A DNA stretch of 36,746 nucleotides from contig JBKDQE010000044.1 of NCBI GenBank assembly GCA_046342195.1, positions 1-36,746 of the forward strand, given 5' to 3'. The notes below the pieces were generated by a model. That model made no database searches. It worked only from the letters and a program-made list of their open reading frames with translations, and was not told the origin of the DNA. The stretch's first letter is position 1. Each line of letters begins with the position of its first letter. Position numbers and translations under genes: made by a program. This DNA is from CANHBY01 sp046342195 (lineage in GTDB: Bacteria; Pseudomonadota; Gammaproteobacteria; Burkholderiales; Burkholderiaceae_C). Below are positions 24,148 through 32,086 of the stretch, piece by piece.

Positions 24148-25044
24148 ATGAAGCCCATCGTTGGCAGTATCGTTGCATTGATCACCCCCATGCAAGAAGA
24201 CCGCAGCATCGACTATCCGGCGCTGCGCCGCCTGATTGACTGGCACATTGCTGAAGGCACCGACAGCATTGGTGTGGTAGGCACAACCGGAGAATCCCCC
24301 ACGGTTTCGGTCGAGGAACACTGCGAAATCATCCGTGTGGCGGTTGAGCATGCCGATGGGCGGGTACCCATCATGGCAGGCACCGGGGGCAACTCAACCC
24401 GCGAGGCCATTGAACTGACCCGCTTCGCCAAACAGGTCGGCGCCGACTGCACTTTGTCGGTGGTGCCTTACTACAACAAGCCCTCCCAAGAAGGTATTTA
24501 TCAGCACTTCAAGGCCATCACCGAGGCCGTTGACATTCCCACCATGCTCTACAACGTGCCCGGCCGCACGGTGGCTGATATGCTCCCCGAAACCACGCTG
24601 CGCTGCGCCCTGTTGCCGGGCGTCATGGGTATCAAAGAGGCTACCGGCCATATCGAGCGCGCTGCCTGGCTCATTAAACACGCCCCTCCAGGTTTTTCAA
24701 TTTACTCGGGCGACGACGGCACCGCTGTGGCCTTGATGCTGCTTGGCGGGCGCGGCAATGTCAGCGTGACCGCCAATGTGGCTCCGCGACTGATGCACCA
24801 GCTTTGTGGGGCTGCCATGAAGGGGCAAGTTCGCGAGGCCACCGCCTTGCATATGCGCTTGCTCAGCCTTCATAAAACCCTGTTCATAGAACCCAGCCCC
24901 GCGCCTACAAAGTGGGCCCTTGCCCAACTCGGCCTTTGTGGCGCCACCTTGCGTTTGCCCATCACCCCCCTGACCTCTGCGGGTCAATTGGCCGTAGAAA
25001 GCGCCATGCGCGAGGCTGATTTATGGCCCACCACGGCTGCCTGA
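24148..25044 (+). CDS. dapA: 4-hydroxy-tetrahydrodipicolinate synthase
   Basis: The product is 298 residues. DapA condenses pyruvate with aspartate semialdehyde, the committed step to lysine and diaminopimelate. Visible are the GTTGESPTVS loop near residue 45, the catalytic Tyr in VVPYYNKPSQEG near residue 107-133, and the Schiff-base Lys in VMGIKEATG near residue 162. The start ATG 24148 has GAGGAG upstream. A short palindrome TTTAGC/GCTAAA sits in the 45-base gap after argH. bamC follows about 100 bases later, a pairing kept in many proteobacteria. Confidence 0.96.
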   Translation: MKPIVGSIVALITPMQEDRSIDYPALRRLIDWHIAEGTDSIGVVGTTGESPTVSVEEHCEIIRVAVEHADGRVPIMAGTGGNSTREAIELTRFAKQVGADCTLSVVPYYNKPSQEGIYQHFKAITEAVDIPTMLYNVPGRTVADMLPETTLRCALLPGVMGIKEATGHIERAAWLIKHAPPGFSIYSGDDGTAVALMLLGGRGNVSVTANVAPRLMHQLCGAAMKGQVREATALHMRLLSLHKTLFIEPSPAPTKWALAQLGLCGATLRLPITPLTSAGQLAVESAMREADLWPTTAA

Positions 25045-25147
25045 CACCCAGCTTGATCAAGCCTGTTACTCATGTTACCGGCCTCCGCCGACCCCACCCG
25101 GCTCACCCGCTAGTGACGAACCCGATGAATTTTTGGAGACTCTCATT

Positions 25148-26281
25148 TTGAAACCCCGTTCAAGTCACCCCCCCCGATTCACCCCCTTTGCCGCCGGGGT
25201 CTTGACGGTCGCAGCTCTCACGGGCTGCTCATCTGTCAGTGAGTTCATGGCGGGTGACAAGGTGGATTACCGCAGTGCCAGCACCCAAACGCAAGGCCTT
25301 GAAATTCCCCCTGACTTGACTCAACTGAGCCGCAATGAACGCCTCAGCGGAGGCATAGTCTCGGCTTCATCCATGTTGCCCGCCACCCAGCCCAGCCCCA
25401 CCATGGCCGCCCCCGCTCTGGCCACCCCCTCGGGTCCATTTTCCTTGCGCATTGAGCGCCTCGGAAACCAACGCTGGTTAAGCAGCTCCCTGAGCCCTGA
25501 ACAAGTCTGGCCGCTGCTGCTGGAGTTCTGGAAAGAGCGCGGGCTGAATATCGAATCAGAGCAAGCCGACATCGGTGTCATGGAAACCGAATGGTCTGAA
25601 AACCGTGCCAAGCTGCCTCAAGATTTCCTTCGCAAAAGCCTTGGAAAAGTTCTTGACGGGCTTTATTCCACCGGCGAGCGAGATAAATTTCGCACTCGTA
25701 TCGAACGCACTCCCTCCGGGGGCAGTGAAATTTTCATCAGCCACCGTGGCATGATCGAGGTTTATACCCACAGCCGCTCAGAGAGCACCACATGGCAAGC
25801 CCGACCGAATGACCCCCAGCTTGAGGCTATTTTTCTTCAGCGGCTCATGATCAAGCTCGGCTTCCCCGAAAAAGCCTCTCAAACCGCCGTGGCCAGCACC
25901 CCCGCCCCGGCTGCAAAATCGCGTGTGGCGACAGATCAACATGGAAACCCCATACTGCAAATTGACGAAAGCTTTGACCGGGCATGGCGTCAGGTGGGGC
26001 TCTCCCTGGATCGTTCAGGCTTCACGGTAGAAGACCGTGATCGCGCCAAAGGCTTGTATTTTGTGCGCTACATAGACCCTCAACAACTCAATAAAGAGCC
26101 GCCCGGCCTGTTCGCCAAATTATTTTCCAAAAGCACAGGGCCCGCTCTCGAAAAATACCGTGTTCAAGTTCAAGCTCTCGGCACGTCAAGCCGCGTGACC
26201 GTGCAAACTGATCAAGGTGCTGCAGCCGCTCAAGAAAGTGCCAAACGAATCTTGAATCTTTTGGCCGCTGATTTGAAATAA
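25148..26281 (+). CDS. bamC: Outer-membrane assembly lipoprotein BamC
   Basis: The product is about 377 residues. BamC is an accessory lipoprotein of the BAM complex that inserts barrel proteins in the outer membrane. The signal ends in the lipobox LTGCSS near residue 27. The family start region follows: VDYRSASTQTQGLEIPPDLT. Two helix-grip domains follow, about residues 105-235 and 260-375. No ATG is suitable. TTG 25148 is chosen because GGAG lies 9 bases upstream; an in-frame TTG at 25133 overlaps that site and is less likely. It lies downstream of dapA as in many relatives. Confidence 0.9.
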   Translation: MKPRSSHPPRFTPFAAGVLTVAALTGCSSVSEFMAGDKVDYRSASTQTQGLEIPPDLTQLSRNERLSGGIVSASSMLPATQPSPTMAAPALATPSGPFSLRIERLGNQRWLSSSLSPEQVWPLLLEFWKERGLNIESEQADIGVMETEWSENRAKLPQDFLRKSLGKVLDGLYSTGERDKFRTRIERTPSGGSEIFISHRGMIEVYTHSRSESTTWQARPNDPQLEAIFLQRLMIKLGFPEKASQTAVASTPAPAAKSRVATDQHGNPILQIDESFDRAWRQVGLSLDRSGFTVEDRDRAKGLYFVRYIDPQQLNKEPPGLFAKLFSKSTGPALEKYRVQVQALGTSSRVTVQTDQGAAAAQESAKRILNLLAADLK

Positions 26282-26318
26282 TCGGCCCTGTGGCCCTTGA
26301 CAGGCTGCTGAAATACCC

Positions 26319-26347
26319 CATGCGCGAGGGCAATCTTGCCCCGCATG
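26319..26347 (+). terminator. Terminator-like hairpin after bamC
   Basis: CATGCG-CGA-GGGCAA pairs with TTGCCC-CGCATG around a 2-base loop, giving 12 pairs with a 3-base bulge, 38 bases after the bamC stop. T-rich sequence follows (GTTTTGATTTTTCGGG). Group II introns of class C often insert after such hairpins, which fits the RT fragment downstream. Confidence 0.6.
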
Positions 26348-26426
26348 GTTTTGATTTTTCGGGTTTTCTTTTCGCATTCTGATATTCCCTTCGTTTTTTG
26401 CTCGCTTTAGCGCGCTTGTGATCTCA

Positions 26427-26818
26427 TATTGCATGAGCTCCGGCAGCGACATGCCTGCCAGCATACGCCAGGTGGAGATACCCAAGAGCGATGGGCGAGT
26501 AAGGCCGCTGGGCGTGCCCACGGTGGCCGACCGGATCGCGCAAATGGTGGTCAAGCGCCGACTGGAGCCGCTGCTGGAGCCCGTATTCCACGGTGACTCT
26601 TATGGTTATCGGCCCGGGCGTTCAGCGCATCAAGCGCTGAACGTGGCGCGCGAGCGCTGCTGGCACCAGGACTGGGTGCTTGATCTGGACATCAAAGGCT
26701 TCTTCGATCACATCGATCACGATCTGATGATGCGCGCGGTACGCAAGCACACCAACTGCCGATGGACGCTGCTGTACATCAAGCGCTGTCTCAAAGCTAA
26801 CGTGCAGATGTCCAGAGG
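26427..26818 (+). pseudogene. Group II intron reverse transcriptase fragment
   Basis: The readable part is MSSGSDMPASIRQVEIPKSD, then RPLGVPTVADRIAQMVVKRR, HGDSYGYRPGRSAHQALNVA and VLDLDIKGFFDHIDHDLM. These are RT blocks 0 to 3 of group II intron (LtrA-type) maturases, including the first catalytic Asp in block 3. The N-terminal about 60 residues and everything from block 4 on (including the YADD box, maturase and endonuclease domains) are missing. It is cut at about 26818, where an IS5 fragment begins on the other strand. No intron ribozyme domains were recognised. Inactive. Confidence 0.85.
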
Positions 26819-26902
26819 TGAAATCATCAAATCTGCCAGCCCGTACCACTGCAGCAGCAGGTACATCCTGAGCATCTTTGAGATACCTGACGGCCCACGC
26901 AA
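26819..26902 (-). pseudogene. IS5-family transposase N-terminal fragment
   Basis: On the minus strand the frame reads GPSGISKMLRMYLLLQWYGL and ADL. This is the N-terminal block of IS5-family transposases (usually GIEKMLRMYLLQQWY.LAD). Only about 25 residues are recognisable. It abuts the intron RT fragment head to tail and ends 20 bases from the TPR-like gene stop. A C-terminal IS5 fragment of probably the same group is at 30437-30654. Confidence 0.65.
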
Positions 26903-26924
26903 CCGCTCCCTAGTTCAAAACCTT

Positions 26925-28043
26925 TCAAAACCCGACAAATGCTGTATTAAGTGCGTGTAACAACTGTGCCTGTAATTGCTGATGAGCACGGAGATTGGAC
27001 TCGGCCTCGTGGCGATGAGTGTTAGCTCGGTGAGGTTCATCGAGTAGCTGAAAAACTTGATCCAGACGCGCATGGGCTAAAGCCAGATTATCGGCATGGC
27101 TTGTCAAGCCAAAAGAAAGCACTGATTCCAAGGCATAATGGTTGGCCTGCAGGGGCTGACCGATCTGATAACAACACCAAGCCATGTCTGCCAAAATCAA
27201 TGGCTTCAGAGGCGATAGACCCTCAGCCTCCGATGGAAGGCCATGAGAATCATACAAATTCAGCGCCTGATCATACCTTCCCAAAACAGAATACCCCAGC
27301 GCCTGAGCAAGCTGAATAGATCGCTGAGGAGCCATGGTGCCGCCGCAGGTATCTAAAGCCTGAGTTGCCGCCGCCGATGTCATGGCATGACGAGCCTCAT
27401 CCTGTGCCGTACCAAGGTTGCCCCACAAGCTTTGCTGAAAAGACTGCAAGGTGCGATGCCAAGCCATATTGTGATTGATCGCACTCAAAGTGAGTGGGTC
27501 ACGGCCAGCCATGGCATGGAAGCGGGCCTGAGCATACCAAGGTTGAGCACATTGGAAAGCTCCTGCAAGATGATAAGCTTCAGCCACAACCAAACACGCT
27601 CGGCTACGGGTATTGTGGGCATGAGGCTCAGAGCCATGCAAAGCCTCCAAAATGTGCTTAACCATGGCATGAAAATCAAGCTGAATATAATCCATATGAG
27701 CCAACCAAGCTGCACTCAAGGCCCTTTCAGCAGTTAAACCTGCAGCCTGACTCAGGGCATGGGCGCGACGAATTGTGCTGCCGGCCTTAGGAGAAAAATC
27801 AGCAAAATAAGCTTGCCATGCTTCAGCCAAATACAGACGTACCGAAACCTCCGGGTAAAGACAACCTTTAAATTCTGTACGCAGAAAAGAAATTTCAGCC
27901 AAAGCCTCTGGCGATTTCCCCATACGGGCAAGAATACCTGCCCGCTCAGCCCTGAGCACCGCCCGTTGCATACGGTGAGAGGCATTGGTGATCTGATGGT
28001 CTAAATGCGATACCGCGCTACTCCTCCAACCTGCTGATTTCAT
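26925..28043 (-). CDS. TPR-like helical repeat protein, function unknown
   Basis: The product is 372 residues without a signal peptide or membrane segment, so cytoplasmic. It is made of helix pairs about 35-40 residues long with TPR-like small-residue spacing, for example RAVLRAERAGILARMGKSPE (about 28), VRLYLAEAWQAYFADFSPKA (about 65), LVVAEAYHLAGAFQCAQPWY (about 152), QALGYSVLGRYDQALNLYD (about 248) and LADMAWCCYQIGQPLQANHY (about 285). No enzymatic motif is seen; a scaffold or the sensor half of a MalT/LuxR-like protein without its DNA-binding domain is possible. Its ATG at 28043 overlaps the purC stop (ATGA), so its translation is coupled to purC. It replaces purE/purK, which often follow purC. 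Confidence 0.65.
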   Translation of the reverse strand: MKSAGWRSSAVSHLDHQITNASHRMQRAVLRAERAGILARMGKSPEALAEISFLRTEFKGCLYPEVSVRLYLAEAWQAYFADFSPKAGSTIRRAHALSQAAGLTAERALSAAWLAHMDYIQLDFHAMVKHILEALHGSEPHAHNTRSRACLVVAEAYHLAGAFQCAQPWYAQARFHAMAGRDPLTLSAINHNMAWHRTLQSFQQSLWGNLGTAQDEARHAMTSAAATQALDTCGGTMAPQRSIQLAQALGYSVLGRYDQALNLYDSHGLPSEAEGLSPLKPLILADMAWCCYQIGQPLQANHYALESVLSFGLTSHADNLALAHARLDQVFQLLDEPHRANTHRHEAESNLRAHQQLQAQLLHALNTAFVGF

Positions 28044-28960
28044 CGGGTTAAACGCTCAAGCGCCTCATGGTATTTGGCTGCTGTATGTTCAATCACCTTG
28101 GCAGGCAAAGCGGGAGCCGGGGCTTTTTTATTCCATGGTTTTCCATTCATTTGTGCTGTCTCGAGCCAGTCTCGCACAAATTGCTTATCGAAACTGGGAG
28201 GATTGAGCCTCGCAGACAATGCTGCTTGGTAATCTTCTACGGGCCAGAACCGGGAAGAGTCTGGGGTGAGTACTTCATCCATCAAAGTGAGGGTGCCATC
28301 AGTATCAAGACCAAATTCAAATTTGGTATCTGCAATGATGATGCCTTTACCCAAGGCAAATTCTGCCGCCGTACGGTAGAGAACGATGGATACATCGCGA
28401 ATTTTTTCAGCCAGATGGGGGCCAATAATTTCCACCATGCGGTCAAAGGAGATGTTTTCGTCGTGATCACCAATGTGGGCTTTGGTGGCTGGGGTAAAGA
28501 CGGGCTCAGGCAGCCGACTGGCATTGTGCAAACCAGCCGGCAAGGGCAGCCCGCATACAGACTGATAAACTTGATATTCAGACCAAGCACTGCCTGCCAA
28601 ATAGCCCCGGACCACAGCCTCCACGGGCAAGGGCTTGAGGCGCTTGACCAACATGGCTCGACCCCGAACCTGATCTTGATCGGCTGGTGCCACCACGCTG
28701 AGAGGGTCTTGACCCGTCAAGTGGTTGGGCACAATATGACCCAAACGCGCAAACCAGAATAAAGCCATTTGGGTCAGTAATGCTCCTTTACCCGGAATAG
28801 GCTCACTCATAACAACGTCAAAGGCGCTAAGGCGATCAGTAGCAATCATCAGAATGCGGTTGTCACCTACCGCGTAGTTGTCTCGGACCTTTCCCCTTGC
28901 CAATAGAGGAAGTGATACAAGGGAAGAATTGAGCAAAGGTCGACTGGTGATGACGGTCAT
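28040..28960 (-). CDS. purC: SAICAR synthetase (phosphoribosylaminoimidazole-succinocarboxamide synthase)
   Basis: The product is 306 residues, the longer PurC form usual in betaproteobacteria. It joins CAIR and aspartate with ATP in purine synthesis. Marks: ARGKVRDNYAVGDNRILMIA near residue 22, TDRLSAFDVVMSEPIPGKG near residue 42, LPVEAVVRGYLAGSAWSEYQ near residue 111 and IADTKFEFGLDTDG near residue 209, which includes the family signature DTKFEFG. It lies 119 bases after fba and its terminator, and is coupled to the TPR-like gene. No purine box was recognised upstream. Confidence 0.96.
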   Translation of the reverse strand: MTVITSRPLLNSSLVSLPLLARGKVRDNYAVGDNRILMIATDRLSAFDVVMSEPIPGKGALLTQMALFWFARLGHIVPNHLTGQDPLSVVAPADQDQVRGRAMLVKRLKPLPVEAVVRGYLAGSAWSEYQVYQSVCGLPLPAGLHNASRLPEPVFTPATKAHIGDHDENISFDRMVEIIGPHLAEKIRDVSIVLYRTAAEFALGKGIIIADTKFEFGLDTDGTLTLMDEVLTPDSSRFWPVEDYQAALSARLNPPSFDKQFVRDWLETAQMNGKPWNKKAPAPALPAKVIEHTAAKYHEALERLTR

Positions 28961-29033
28961 AGAAAAATCCTAAAATGAAAATTGTAGAAACCCAGGCCCA
29001 GACCCGGGAGGCAAAAATCTTAGTTTTTGGCGT

Positions 29034-29059
29034 AAAAAACCCGGCCAGGGGGCCGGGTT
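29034..29059 (-). terminator. Rho-independent terminator of fba
   Basis: On the minus strand AACCCGGCC and GGCCGGG form a strong stem with a CCCT loop, followed by TTTTTT. It starts 21 bases after the fba stop and separates fba from purC. Confidence 0.9.
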
Positions 29060-29079
29060 CATAGGATAGGTGCCTTGGC

Positions 29080-30144
29080 TCAGAGCACCGTTTGAGAGAG
29101 CTCGCCCTTGGCATAGCGCCCAGCCACTTGCACCAGGGTCAGGGGCTTAATTTTGCTGGCCTGGCCTTCACACTGAAATTCAAGATAGCGGGCCTTGCAA
29201 ATGGCCTTGGCCGCCTCGCGGGCTGGCTTGAGGTATTCACGAGGATCAAATTTTTCAGGGTGTTGAACAAAAAATTTACGAATAGCAGCTGTCATGGCCA
29301 AACGCACATCCGTGTCGATGTTGATTTTACGCACACCATACTTGATGGCCTCCTGGATTTCACTGACAGGCACCCCGTAGGTTTCCTTCATGTTGCCACC
29401 ATATTGACGAATTTCAGCCAGGAGATCTTGCGGCACGCTTGAGCTACCGTGCATCACCAGATGTGTATTGGGAATGCGCCGATTAATTTCTTTGATTCGG
29501 TCGATGGCCAAAATATCACCCGTGGGCTTGCGAGTGAATTTGTAAGCGCCGTGGCTGGTACCAATGGCGATGGCCAAAGCATCCAGTTGGGTGCGCTTGA
29601 CAAAATCAGCAGCCTGCTCAGGGTCGGTCAATAACTGCTCGCGGGTCATGATGGAATCACTGCCATGGCCATCTTCCTTATCACCACGAAGGGTTTCCAA
29701 AGAGCCCAGACAGCCCAGTTCACCCTCTACTGTCACGCCCAAGCCATGAGCCATGTCGACTACTTTGCGGGTCACTTGGACATTGTAGTCATAGCTGGCG
29801 ATGGTTTTACCATCCGCTTCCAAGGAGCCGTCCATCATAACTGAACTGAAGCCCAGCCGGATCGCACCCTCACAGACATCAGGGCTTTGACCGTGATCTT
29901 GATGCATCACCAGTGGAATATGCGGATAAGCCTCAATAGCGGCTGAGATCAGGTGCTTGATAAAGGGTTCTCCAGCATATTTGCGGGCGCCGGCGCTGGC
30001 CTGAAGAATCACCGGGGCACCGACCTCATCAGCAGCTGACATGACTGCCTGCACCTGCTCAAGGTTGTTCACATTAAAGGCAGGAATACCATAACAGTAT
30101 TCCGCAGCATGATCCAGCAATTGGCGCATTGAGACAAGAGGCAT
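29080..30144 (-). CDS. fba: Class II fructose-bisphosphate aldolase
   Basis: The product is 354 residues, matching the CbbA/Fba class IIB aldolases of betaproteobacteria. It is a zinc enzyme interconverting fructose 1,6-bisphosphate with dihydroxyacetone phosphate and glyceraldehyde 3-phosphate. Marks: VNNLEQVQAVMSAADE near residue 25, PLVMHQDHGQSPDVC near residue 77 (Asp and zinc His), VEGELGCLGSLET near residue 139, THLVMHGSSSVPQDLL near residue 232, and INIDTDVRLAMTAAIRKF near residue 275. In many relatives pyk lies upstream; here the upstream 600 bases hold IS remnants instead. Confidence 0.96.
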   Translation of the reverse strand: MPLVSMRQLLDHAAEYCYGIPAFNVNNLEQVQAVMSAADEVGAPVILQASAGARKYAGEPFIKHLISAAIEAYPHIPLVMHQDHGQSPDVCEGAIRLGFSSVMMDGSLEADGKTIASYDYNVQVTRKVVDMAHGLGVTVEGELGCLGSLETLRGDKEDGHGSDSIMTREQLLTDPEQAADFVKRTQLDALAIAIGTSHGAYKFTRKPTGDILAIDRIKEINRRIPNTHLVMHGSSSVPQDLLAEIRQYGGNMKETYGVPVSEIQEAIKYGVRKINIDTDVRLAMTAAIRKFFVQHPEKFDPREYLKPAREAAKAICKARYLEFQCEGQASKIKPLTLVQVAGRYAKGELSQTVL

Positions 30145-30302
30145 ATTAATTTCTCAGTATTAAAGGATGAAACTCGGGATGGGGGTGGGCATCTTGGGAA
30201 GACCCATGACAAGAGCCCCGAAAGTGGCTCAAATTGTACCGACGGATTGCCACCCGTTCCTACACTATCAGCCCAGGCCCTTGTCCTGTGGCAGCCCCCC
30301 TA

Positions 30303-30420
30303 TTGGTTTGTATGGGCACCTTTGATGTGATCTTGTGCTTGAGGTCTGCATTCAAGCGCTGCTCTGGATTGAGCTCAGGGCTGTAGCCGGGCAAGTCAAA
30401 CAACTCGATCTTTTTTGCAT
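30303..30420 (-). pseudogene. IS630-family transposase C-terminal fragment
   Basis: The minus strand reads KIELFDLPGYSPELNPEQRL then NADLKHKITSKVPIQT. This is the end of the DDE catalytic region (the NPxE block) of IS630-type transposases. Bases 30314-30373 match 36407-36466 at 56 of 60 positions in the same orientation. The N-terminal part is missing. The stretch 30145-30302 upstream of fba shows no gene; it should hold the fba promoter (a TACAAT box occurs on the minus strand, with no clear -35). Confidence 0.75.
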
Positions 30421-30436
30421 GCCCTAGAGGCTGTCG

Positions 30437-30654
30437 TCACGCGATTCGGGGCCAAAGGGCGAGACATCGAATCTGTGCGGCAGCGAGGAATGAAGCCAGA
30501 TTTTTGGCGTAACGCGTGGCAATGCCGCGCCATCCTTTGAGGTACAAAAAAGCATTCTCGACTGGGTGGCGCTGCCAGTAGAGGGGCTGGTCATGGTCGC
30601 GCGGCTCCTTGCGATTCTTGCGTGGCGGAAATGGCGCTTCGTTGACGTGTAGAT
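30437..30654 (-). pseudogene. IS5-family transposase C-terminal fragment
   Basis: The minus strand reads DLHVNEAPFPPRKNRKEPRD, HDQPLYWQRHPVENAFLYLK, GWRGIATRYAKNLASFLAAA and QIRCLALWPRIA to a TGA at 30439-30437. The VENAFLYLKGWRGIATRYAK block contains the catalytic Glu region of IS5 transposases. About 70 residues remain. It sits directly before the zinc cluster promoter region. Confidence 0.85.
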
Positions 30655-30720
30655 CGTTCTATGGGGATGGATTGTGCAGCCTTTAATCGGCAGGGGTGTT
30701 CGAAGATGGCCAAAAAACAG

Positions 30721-30743
30721 TTGATAATGCTTTATCATTTGCA
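30721..30743 (+). promoter_or_regulatory. Palindromic operator candidate, possible Zur box, with overlapping promoter
   Basis: TGATAA (30722-30727), TGCT, TTATCA (30732-30737) is a perfect inverted repeat 37 bases before the GTPase start. It resembles the AT-rich palindromes bound by Zur. TTGATA (30721-30726) and AATAGT (30743-30748) with a 16-base spacer could be -35 and -10 boxes, so a bound repressor would block the polymerase. The zinc-related genes downstream make Zur the best guess; Fur is not excluded. Confidence 0.45.
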
Positions 30744-30773
30744 ATAGTTTGCAATCAACTCCATCGCCTGAAC

Positions 30774-32015
30774 ATGCCTTCCAGCCGTCCGCCACGTTTG
30801 CCCGTCACCGTCTTGTCCGGCTTTCTCGGTGCAGGCAAAACCACCTTGCTCAACCACATCCTTGCCAACCGCGAGGGCCTGCGGGTGGCGGTGATCGTGA
30901 ACGACATGAGCGAGGTCAACATCGACGCCGCCTTGGTGCAACAAGGGGCAGCCAGCGCCGGGGCTGCCTTGTCGCGCACCGACGAAAAACTGGTGGAAAT
31001 GAGCAACGGCTGCATCTGCTGCACCTTGCGTGAGGACTTGCTGATCGAGGTCAAACGTTTGGCCGCACAAGGGCGGTTCGACTACCTGCTGATCGAGTCC
31101 ACCGGCATTGGCGAGCCGCTGCCCGTCGCGGCCACCTTTGACTTCACAGATGAAGCAGGCGAATCACTTAGCGATGTGGCGGCAATTGACACCATGGTCA
31201 CCGTGGTCGATGCCCACAACCTGCTGGCCGACTTCAGCAGTTTTGACCTGTTGGCTCAGCGTGGTGAAGTGGCGGGTGATGAAGACAACCGAACGCTGGC
31301 GGCCTTGCTCACGGAGCAGATCGAGTTTGCCGACGTGGTCGTGGTCAACAAAATCGACAAGGTCGATGCCGCGCGGCGCGACGAGGTCACCGCCGTTGTC
31401 AAAGCCCTGAACCCGGTGGCGCAAATCATCTATGCCGACCACGGCAAGGTGCCGCTGCAGCTTGTGCTGGGAACTGGCCGATTTGATCTGGAGCGGGCCA
31501 GCAGCAATCCGGGCTGGGCACGCGAGCTGGAAGGCAAACACCTGCCCGAGACCGAGGCCTACGGCATCGAGAGTTTCGTGCTGCGCAGCCCCGAGCCACT
31601 GCACCCGCAGCGTTTTGCCGACTTCATGGAAAAACCACTGTCCGGGCTGATTCGGGCCAAAGGTTATGTGTGGCTGGCCAGCCGTCCTGAGTGGGTGGTG
31701 AACTATTCCCGTGCAGGCAACACCGCCACCCACGAGCCGGTTGGACGCTGGTGGGCGGCCGCACCGCGTGAGCGTTGGCCCGCTAAAGGCACTGACGAGC
31801 GCCGCAACATTGACGCCCGGTGGAAAGAGCCCCACGGCGATCGGCTCAATGAAGTGGTCTTCATCGGCAAAGGCATGGACCGCGCCGCCATCGAATCGGC
31901 GTGGAAAGCCATGCACCTGAATTTCACGGAAACCCGCAAAGGCAAAAAATTCTGGGCCGATTTGCCTGATCCGTTTCCACAGTGGCAGCAGTCCAGTGAA
32001 GCCGTCCCGGCCTGA
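30774..32015 (+). CDS. COG0523 (CobW/ZigA-type) metal-chaperone GTPase
   Basis: The product is 413 residues. COG0523 GTPases of the ZigA/YciC type deliver zinc to target proteins in zinc shortage. The ATG at 30774 (MPSSRPPRLP) starts just before the G domain. Walker A is SGFLGAGKTTLLNHIL near residue 14. The metal-binding CxCC appears as NGCICCTLREDLL near residue 78, followed by ESTGIGEPLPVAATF (switch II region) and VVVNKIDKVDAA (NKxD) near residue 186. The CobW C-terminal domain covers about residues 260-385. It is the first gene of the zinc cluster, 71 bases before the AztD-like gene, with a palindromic site upstream. Confidence 0.9.
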   Translation: MPSSRPPRLPVTVLSGFLGAGKTTLLNHILANREGLRVAVIVNDMSEVNIDAALVQQGAASAGAALSRTDEKLVEMSNGCICCTLREDLLIEVKRLAAQGRFDYLLIESTGIGEPLPVAATFDFTDEAGESLSDVAAIDTMVTVVDAHNLLADFSSFDLLAQRGEVAGDEDNRTLAALLTEQIEFADVVVVNKIDKVDAARRDEVTAVVKALNPVAQIIYADHGKVPLQLVLGTGRFDLERASSNPGWARELEGKHLPETEAYGIESFVLRSPEPLHPQRFADFMEKPLSGLIRAKGYVWLASRPEWVVNYSRAGNTATHEPVGRWWAAAPRERWPAKGTDERRNIDARWKEPHGDRLNEVVFIGKGMDRAAIESAWKAMHLNFTETRKGKKFWADLPDPFPQWQQSSEAVPA

Positions 32016-32086
32016 TTTTTTGCCGCTGCCGCGTAGCCTTTTTTGAACCGTTGCATCTCCCACCCGCTTTTTCAGGAAATCGTCCC

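Noticed and set aside
23533..24351. 272-codon minus-strand frame
   Set aside because: It is antisense to argH and dapA, both of which have clear catalytic motifs.
26427..26818. Retron or diversity-generating RT
   Set aside because: The blocks match group II intron RTs and the catalytic YADD region is missing; no variable repeat or msr/msd-like structure was seen.
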